Of a DNA stretch of 11,047 nt, positions 7,401 to 11,047 are shown piece by piece. The notes under the pieces are model-generated. The model had not been told where the DNA came from, did no database searches, and worked only from the letters and a program-made list of their open reading frames with translations. Every line of letters starts with the position of its first letter. The stretch's first letter is position 1. The position numbers and the translations under genes were made by a program. Source of the DNA: JANQRV01 sp964533785 (lineage in GTDB: Bacteria; Bacteroidota; Bacteroidia; Chitinophagales; Saprospiraceae). Location: contig CAZHNG010000236.1 in NCBI GenBank assembly GCA_964533785.1, positions 1-11,047 on the forward strand, given 5' to 3'.

Positions 7401-7819
7401 CCCGCCGCGGTGGCCGGATATTTTATCGCAACGAAGCGGCGCAGTGCGTGCGCTGCCACGCCGTTTTCGAATACGGTGGCAATGCAGGACCAGGACTGGC
7501 CGGTGTCGCTGATCGCTTATCACCGGAAAAGTTATTGGAATCTATGATCATGCCGAGCGCAGTTTACGCTCAGGGCTACGAGGTCGTTATGTTGGAAATG
7601 GACAATGAGGAGACCATCGCGGGTATCGTCACGGAAGAAACGGCAGAACAGCTTACCCTGAAAGTAGGCAAAGAAGATATTCAACAGATTGATAAAGCTT
7701 CGATCAAATCAAGGGAAAGTGTGCCTTCGAGCATGCCTTCCGTAGCGGATAAACTGGATAAAAAACAGATCCGTGATTTGGTCGCCTTTTTGATGACGTT
7801 GAAAGAAGAGTCTATTTAA
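4412..7819 (+). CDS. Lipoprotein with dehydrogenase-type beta-propeller, HEAT repeats and C-terminal c-type haem domain
   Basis: This 1135-residue protein has the architecture of the large PVC-type haem-binding, membrane-bound dehydrogenase-like proteins. An SPII signal ends in LQAC (C21). A PQQ/sugar-dehydrogenase-like beta-propeller covers about 55-480, including GHGMSGAKIGPDGRIWWGIGD, SAGLRNTHEFVFD and TGLDFGPDGALYFADW. It carries Asp-rich, EF-hand-like calcium loops at about 140-151, 164-172, 212-220 and 313-317. HEAT-like helical repeats fill about 495-965 (e.g. HPSPRVRLHAVEAIGRL). The C-terminal domain (about 975-1132) has one haem c site, CVRCH, at 1012-1016, and family-typical sequence after it. 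The haem would be attached outside the cytoplasm. A likely role is substrate oxidation with electron transfer through the haem, or recruitment of partners by the HEAT array; the substrate is unknown. It follows the exported GH109-like and DUF1080 genes on the same strand, but the 495-bp gap argues for a separate promoter. It ends at a convergent junction. Confidence 0.88.
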   Translation: MTYLKISLFTIATGLLLLQACKQEIPLLYPQKQITLEAQKAAELASKIRNEVAVELHDDFEMSLWAADSLIQDPIAISIDPQGRIFYTSATRQANSEFDIRGHRNWMTASISFESVEDRRAFLQKIFSEENEEGQRSLKDLNEDGTLDWRDLAVEKEQVWFLADESGDGVAERAQLYLEDFNQEITDVANGIEFHNGEVFIAVGPDLWRTKDRDNDGIADWKESISHGFAVHIGFSGHGMSGAKIGPDGRIWWGIGDIGMNVVDKDGKRWKYPNQGVIVRSELDGTGFEVYSAGLRNTHEFVFDQYGNLISEDNDGDHRGERERLVHLINGSDCGWRTNWQFGKYTDPRNNEYKVWMDEKLHIPHWDGQAAYILPPIMNYVNGPTGMVYNPGTALSPQWYDHFFIAEFRGSPANSPIHAFTLKPKGASYELDTTKIVVQGVLPTGLDFGPDGALYFADWIDGWGTKDAGRIWKLDIPGENDSPIRLETKELIQADFTEKSLAELGELLKHQDMRVRQKAQFELVDRDTDGHNTLLEAVMQRENQLARIHGLWGIGQLARERYDWGADFVPFLQDDDPEIVAQAAKMIGDIRYAEGGDGLVELLKHPSPRVRLHAVEAIGRLKYKAVQPILDMLLANDDQDIWLRHAGMIALGRIGEEAPLVNLKDHPSKALRTAAVVALRRMQSPAVAEFLQDQSEYVVTEAARAINDDYNIEEALPALARILAETRFTSEALIRRAINANVEVGQQENIDLLMAYAGELSAPSAMRAEALSALSTWGTPSVFDRVDGRYRGEMNRDSTVVIEALAGKIPGLLQDGQTEVQVAAANATARLQIKAVENTLLNLMKSSASADLREASLRALQAIEAPSLENALDLAFADQSPAVRSAALEILPGSSISEDKAIQLFRQVLNNGTTVEKQSTLTALGNLQSEAAIQALSQAVDDLSAGKADPAIQLDIIEAVIAQNNPEVTAKLEAYQAAKPQDDPLAMYREALVGGDARRGGRIFYRNEAAQCVRCHAVFEYGGNAGPGLAGVADRLSPEKLLESMIMPSAVYAQGYEVVMLEMDNEETIAGIVTEETAEQLTLKVGKEDIQQIDKASIKSRESVPSSMPSVADKLDKKQIRDLVAFLMTLKEESI

Positions 7820-7823
7820 AATG

Positions 7824-7875
7824 AATGCCACGAATGCACGAATTTTATGATTATTATTCGTTCGTTCGTGGCATT
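7824..7875. terminator. Imperfect palindrome at a convergent gene junction, probable bidirectional terminator
   Basis: The arms 7824-7843 and 7856-7875 pair at 18 of 20 positions around a 12-nt A+T-rich loop. The outer ten bases, ATGCCACGAA and TTCGTGGCAT, are perfectly complementary. It starts 5 nt after the stop of the plus-strand haem protein, and its right end overlaps the TAA of the minus-strand transporter. The placement fits termination of both transcripts. The arms are built from a repeated CACGAA(T) word, which suggests a member of a dispersed palindromic repeat family. Confidence 0.65.
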
Positions 7876-9505
7876 ACCCCAAAATCAAGAACAGCAACTG
7901 CACGAACAAGATCTTCACGATCAAAGATACCGGCAAGACGAAGGTAAATCCTATATTCGGCAAGCTATTCCCTGCCCTGTCGATCGCGTAATCCAATACG
8001 GCCGGTTGATTGGCGACCATGCCCATTAATATGGTAAACGGGATTTTAAAAAGTTTATACCCGATCAATAGCGCTAACATAGAGCCGATAATGGCAATAA
8101 CACCACCCGCCAGGAACAGCCACCCGCCTCCACCTTGCAGGATCGTATCTAAAAAGGTATGACCGGAACGAATACCAATACCGGCCAGCAACAGGATGAG
8201 GCCGATTTGCCGCAAGGTCAGGTTGGCGCTGAACGGTAAAGTCCAGACAATAGTGCCCGTACGCCGTAAATAACCTAATAGTAGGGCCACAATTAACGGG
8301 CCGCCGGCAAAACCTAAACTAAAGGTGATATCGCCGGGCAATTGGAAAGTGACCATCCCTAATAACAGCCCTAAAGCCATCCCAAAACCAAAGGATAATA
8401 AATTGATGCGACTCAAAGCCTCGTAAGAATTCCCGAAAAGGGTCTCCATTTTACTCAGTTCCTCGCGACGTCCAACCAGCAGGATACGGTCGCCCAGTTC
8501 CAATACGGTTTCCCCATTTGCCAGAATATCGATATCTCCACGCTTGACTCTCGTAATGACAGCCGAATATTTTTCGGGCAAATTCAAAGCCGCTATGGTA
8601 GCTCCCGCGATTTCCGGATTCGACACAAAAATGCGCTGGGCATCGTAGATCGTACGGTCGTAGGACAGTTCGTACTCCAAAGGTTTTCCCAAAAACGCTA
8701 TCGCCCGTTCTAAGGGATCCGAATGGCCAACCAACACCAATTGATCGCCAACCCGCAACTGGGTGTCCATATTCGGCAAAAATTCTTCGGCTTCCCGCCG
8801 CATTCGCCCAAAAACGATCTGTTTATCAAAGCGGTGAAATACTTCCCGCAAGGTAACCCCTATAATGTCCTGATTTGTAATTTGGATGGAACAACGCGTT
8901 AAATCGGCTGCCACGGCATAATGCTTACCCAGGGCTTTGGCTTCTGCCTGATCATCTACTTTCAACCAACGGTGCATCAAGTTTATCGCCAGGATCACTC
9001 CGATCACTCCCATGGGGTAGGAAAGCGAATAACCTACCACCGCAGCGTTGCCTAAAGCCGTGCGCCCTTCTCCCGTCCGGGTATTGTTGATCAGGTCCAG
9101 CAAACCCGCCAGCGCCGGCGTATTCGTATTACTCCCCGCCAACAGCCCCGCAGTAGTTGCCCCATTCAAATGCAACAAGAAATGCATGGCCAGCGTCAAT
9201 CCCGCCGAGATCAATAAAACAATAGTGATGTAAAAGGAATTGCGCACCCCCTGCTGCCGAAAGGTCGATACGAAGCCAGGACCGCTGCTCAGCCCGACGG
9301 TGTACACAAATATGGATAAACCTAGCACAATAATAATATCAGGTACGTCCAATTCGGGATCTAAAGCCCCAAATCCTAACCCGACGAATAATACCGCCGC
9401 TACCCCCAACCTGGCACCACGAATCGAAATATTGCCCAGCCAATACCCAATGGCGGAGACAATAAATAATAACAATAATGGTGATTCTTTGAAGGATTCT
9501 ATCAT
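7874..9505 (-). CDS. AspT/YidE/YbjL-family transporter with two central TrkA-C (RCK_C) domains
   Basis: A predicted inner-membrane transporter of 543 residues, typical of the aspartate:alanine exchanger (AAEx) family. It consists of two homologous membrane halves (about 5-180 and 362-543) separated by a soluble region with two TrkA-C domains (about 200-272 and 283-357; LRVGDQLVLVG at 250-260 and LELGDRILLVG at 335-345). The duplication is visible: GLSSGPGF at 71-78 against GIRSGHTF at 444-451, and AGSNTNTPAL at 123-132 against MVANQPAVLDY at 496-506. AspT itself exchanges aspartate and alanine, while YidE and YbjL have no firm substrate; none can be assigned here. TrkA-C domains usually bind small ligands and may gate transport. 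The frame continues upstream to a GTG at 9559, but the ATG at 9505 is preferred: membrane sequence begins shortly after it and the extension runs into a degenerate repeat. The stop codon overlaps the palindrome shared with the converging gene. Confidence 0.9.
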   Translation of the reverse strand: MIESFKESPLLLLFIVSAIGYWLGNISIRGARLGVAAVLFVGLGFGALDPELDVPDIIIVLGLSIFVYTVGLSSGPGFVSTFRQQGVRNSFYITIVLLISAGLTLAMHFLLHLNGATTAGLLAGSNTNTPALAGLLDLINNTRTGEGRTALGNAAVVGYSLSYPMGVIGVILAINLMHRWLKVDDQAEAKALGKHYAVAADLTRCSIQITNQDIIGVTLREVFHRFDKQIVFGRMRREAEEFLPNMDTQLRVGDQLVLVGHSDPLERAIAFLGKPLEYELSYDRTIYDAQRIFVSNPEIAGATIAALNLPEKYSAVITRVKRGDIDILANGETVLELGDRILLVGRREELSKMETLFGNSYEALSRINLLSFGFGMALGLLLGMVTFQLPGDITFSLGFAGGPLIVALLLGYLRRTGTIVWTLPFSANLTLRQIGLILLLAGIGIRSGHTFLDTILQGGGGWLFLAGGVIAIIGSMLALLIGYKLFKIPFTILMGMVANQPAVLDYAIDRAGNSLPNIGFTFVLPVSLIVKILFVQLLFLILG

Positions 9506-9546
9506 AGGCTCGTATAACCACAACGGCAATATCGCCGAACAATTCA

Positions 9547-9609
9547 CCGCAAAGAACACAAAGAAACGCGAAGAAAAAAAATTCTTAGCCCTTCTTAGAA
9601 CTCTTTGTG
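9547..9609 (-). repeat. Degenerate dispersed repeat, copy 2, with an inverted CACAAAGA pair
   Basis: The segment 9547-9572 is the reverse-strand counterpart of 122-147 (21 of 26 matches). It is followed by an A-run, a direct repeat TTCTTAG, and TCTTTGTG (9602-9609), which pairs with CACAAAGA (9557-9564). The whole reads as a decayed palindrome of phased CAAAG/CGAAG words, upstream of the transporter start at 9505. It would be transcribed in any leader extending from the upstream minus-strand gene. Function unknown. Confidence 0.45.
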
Positions 9610-9674
9610 ATGATAAATACCCCCTTGTTTATCGCAGCTAACACAACAGACAACCGCTAAAGGCATACGAACCT

Positions 9675-10898
9675 TCAATCCACGACTTCAAAACTTAGTC
9701 CTGCGTTCTTCACTAATCGCTGCAGCAGCGCCTCTCCCATGGCGGTAGAAGGCGTCAGCACGCCTTCAAGCGCCGGCAATTGGTCGCGATCTTTAGCCAG
9801 ACATACGGCACTCTCTGCCAGCATCTTGGAGGTTGAACCATAGCCCGGATCTTTATCCCCAATGACTTTCACTTTTATTTGCGTCCCATTGGCAAACTTG
9901 CCCAAAAAAAGAAGGTAGAAAAACCCTTTTTCCCGCACCGCTTCCGACGGGCCTTCTCCGGGTTTGGGAAAAATACGATCCAGCAGTTTTTTGAACCAGG
10001 AATTGGGCTTGGCACTGTTGATCGCATTAATGAAAAAGGCCATAAGGTGTGCCGTTATTTTATTGCCAAAACCACTCCCGTTGAAGGTAGCTTCGTCGTA
10101 GCGCCAGTCTTTACCGTAGGGATAGCCCAATAGTGCCTGGCTGCGCCTTACCACCTTCGTATTGATGGTCGCCATCACGAAGGGACTGATCCAGGCCTGA
10201 AAATCTTCGTCAAAGGCAACTTTATTGAGATCCACTTGATCCGGGCCTCTCCGTTCTCCTTGCGGATTTAAACCATAAGGATCCAGCAATACCTTAAAAA
10301 TAGAGGGATCTTTTTCCGCTTCTACCAGTACATTCGACAAACTGGCGTAGGTACCGCCGCTGAATCCGCCGCTGGCTCCTTTCACCCGCATTTTGGCCTG
10401 GCTACAATACGCTCCCGTTCGGGTTTTGGCTTCTTTTTGCAGAAAATACACCCCCATATCCGAAGGAATAGAATCGAAACCACAGCAATGGACGATCTTC
10501 GCTCCATTCGCTTTTGCGGTTTCGTGGTGCTGGTCGATCATGCGCCGCATCCACTGCACTTCGCCGCATAAGTCACAATAATTGGTGCCGTTCTGCGCGC
10601 AAGCTTCGACCAGCAGGGAGCCATACTTAGCATAAGGTCCTACAGTAGTACATACTACCCTGGTCTGTTGTGCCAAGGCTACTAAGGATGGTTTATCCAG
10701 GCTATCAGCAATGACGATGGGCAGTGCTTCGGCGCCTAACTGCGACCGCACTTCTTCCAGCTTCTGCTGGTTTCGTCCGGCGATGGCCCAGCGCAAGCTA
10801 CCGCTAAGGCCGTATTGTTGGAGCAGGTATTCGGCGACGAGACGACCGGTAAAGCCGGTGGCGCCGTAGAGGATGAGGTCGTAGGGCTGGGTTGGCAT
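9675..10898 (-). CDS. Saccharopine dehydrogenase-like NAD(P)-binding protein (trans-acting enoyl reductase type)
   Basis: A predicted oxidoreductase of 407 residues, close to the length of SCCPDH and Rv2449c-type proteins. The N-terminal Rossmann motif GATGFTG is at 12-18, with AGRN at 40-43. Typical family blocks follow: CTTVGPYAKYG (83-93), YCDLCGE (107-113), CCGFDSIPSD (138-147) and, near the C-terminus, DKDPGYGST (348-356). Homologues in mycobacteria act as trans-acting enoyl reductases in lipid synthesis; the eukaryotic SCCPDH function is unsettled. No polyketide or lipid-synthesis gene is visible here, so the substrate is unknown, and it should not be read as a lysine-pathway saccharopine dehydrogenase. 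No signal peptide is seen, which suggests a cytoplasmic or membrane-peripheral location. It is 169 nt upstream of the transporter on the same strand, with repeat material between, so co-transcription is possible but unproven. The ATG at 10898 directly precedes the Rossmann strand. Confidence 0.87.
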   Translation of the reverse strand: MPTQPYDLILYGATGFTGRLVAEYLLQQYGLSGSLRWAIAGRNQQKLEEVRSQLGAEALPIVIADSLDKPSLVALAQQTRVVCTTVGPYAKYGSLLVEACAQNGTNYCDLCGEVQWMRRMIDQHHETAKANGAKIVHCCGFDSIPSDMGVYFLQKEAKTRTGAYCSQAKMRVKGASGGFSGGTYASLSNVLVEAEKDPSIFKVLLDPYGLNPQGERRGPDQVDLNKVAFDEDFQAWISPFVMATINTKVVRRSQALLGYPYGKDWRYDEATFNGSGFGNKITAHLMAFFINAINSAKPNSWFKKLLDRIFPKPGEGPSEAVREKGFFYLLFLGKFANGTQIKVKVIGDKDPGYGSTSKMLAESAVCLAKDRDQLPALEGVLTPSTAMGEALLQRLVKNAGLSFEVVD

Positions 10899-10942
10899 GG
10901 ATTGTTGGTTTTGGTTGGATGAATGTGGCTATGTTAGTTGGT

Positions 10943-10950
10943 TAAAGATA
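10943..10950 (-). promoter_or_regulatory. Weak candidate -7 box (TATCTTTA) for the saccharopine-dehydrogenase-like gene
   Basis: On the minus strand TATCTTTA lies about 45 nt before the start codon, one base off TAnnTTTG. It is identical to the candidate box before the GH109-like gene. No TTG or TTTG is seen at the expected -33 distance, so support is thin. Confidence 0.2.
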
Positions 10951-10996
10951 GGATAATTGAGGCTTTTTTGGGTGCTTATTTTATGAGAGTATAGGG

Positions 10997-11036
10997 GTAC
11001 AGCCGATTTTGATGTACAACGATCGGATGTAGTACA
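10997..11036. other. Three phased GTACA words at the right edge
   Basis: GTACA occurs at 10997-11001, 11014-11018 and 11032-11036, with start-to-start spacings of 17 and 18 bp. The first two are separated by GCCGATTTTGAT. This could be an operator-like or repeat element upstream of the minus-strand gene, or chance. The window ends 11 bp later, so its extent cannot be judged. Confidence 0.2.
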
Positions 11037-11047
11037 AGCATCTGTAA

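Noticed and set aside
9506..9559. GTG-initiated N-terminal extension of the transporter
   Set aside because: The extra 18 codons run into a degenerate repeat and add nothing seen in the family. The ATG at 9505 gives the usual length and topology.
9675..10898. Lysine-pathway saccharopine dehydrogenase
   Set aside because: The CCGFDSIPSD and DKDPGYGST blocks match the SCCPDH/trans-acting enoyl reductase branch, and no lysine gene is nearby.
1..11047. Defence system, prophage, insertion sequence or tRNA-linked island
   Set aside because: All six long genes belong to metabolic, envelope or transport families. No integrase, transposase, tRNA or nuclease signature was seen on either strand.

Overview
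The window looks like chromosomal DNA of a Bacteroidota bacterium, plausibly from the Saprospiria/Cytophagia side, although no marker gene fixes the lineage. The evidence is a Bacteroidota-type promoter box (TAnnTTTG) directly before a start codon, absence of obvious Shine-Dalgarno sequences, lipoproteins with short SPII signals, a DUF1080 protein with a GCMDPxAxNY-type cysteine tail, and short degenerate word repeats between genes. I see no rRNA, tRNA, CRISPR array, transposase, phage gene or recognisable defence system.

Layout: 1-249 holds a 7-bp-period tandem repeat, a degenerate dispersed repeat and a hairpin. A minus-strand flavoprotein of the HI0933/BaiN-like family follows (250-1476). 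It is divergent from a plus-strand run of three exported proteins: a Tat-exported Gfo/Idh/MocA protein that closely follows the GH109 alpha-N-acetylgalactosaminidase pattern (1585-2985), a DUF1080 lipoprotein (3038-3916), and, after a 495-bp gap with a strong hairpin, a 1135-residue lipoprotein with a dehydrogenase-type beta-propeller, HEAT repeats and a C-terminal c-type haem domain (4412-7819). Two minus-strand genes converge on it: an AspT/YidE/YbjL-family transporter (7874-9505) and a saccharopine-dehydrogenase-like NAD(P)-binding protein (9675-10898). An imperfect palindrome at 7824-7875 sits exactly at the convergent junction.

Functional reading: the three plus-strand genes plausibly form an envelope carbohydrate-processing set. 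GH109 enzymes cleave glycosides through a bound NAD+ and a transient 3-keto sugar, and DUF1080 proteins are annotated as 3-keto-disaccharide hydrolases. The haem-containing dehydrogenase-like protein could supply oxidation and pass electrons to the respiratory chain. Joint action is inferred from order, strand, shared export and related chemistry; no substrate can be read from the sequence. The flanking genes look like unrelated housekeeping or transport functions.

The least explained material is between the genes: two in-register heptamer arrays (one containing a gene's stop codon), hairpins at gene ends, and a degenerate repeat found at two distant sites in opposite orientation.
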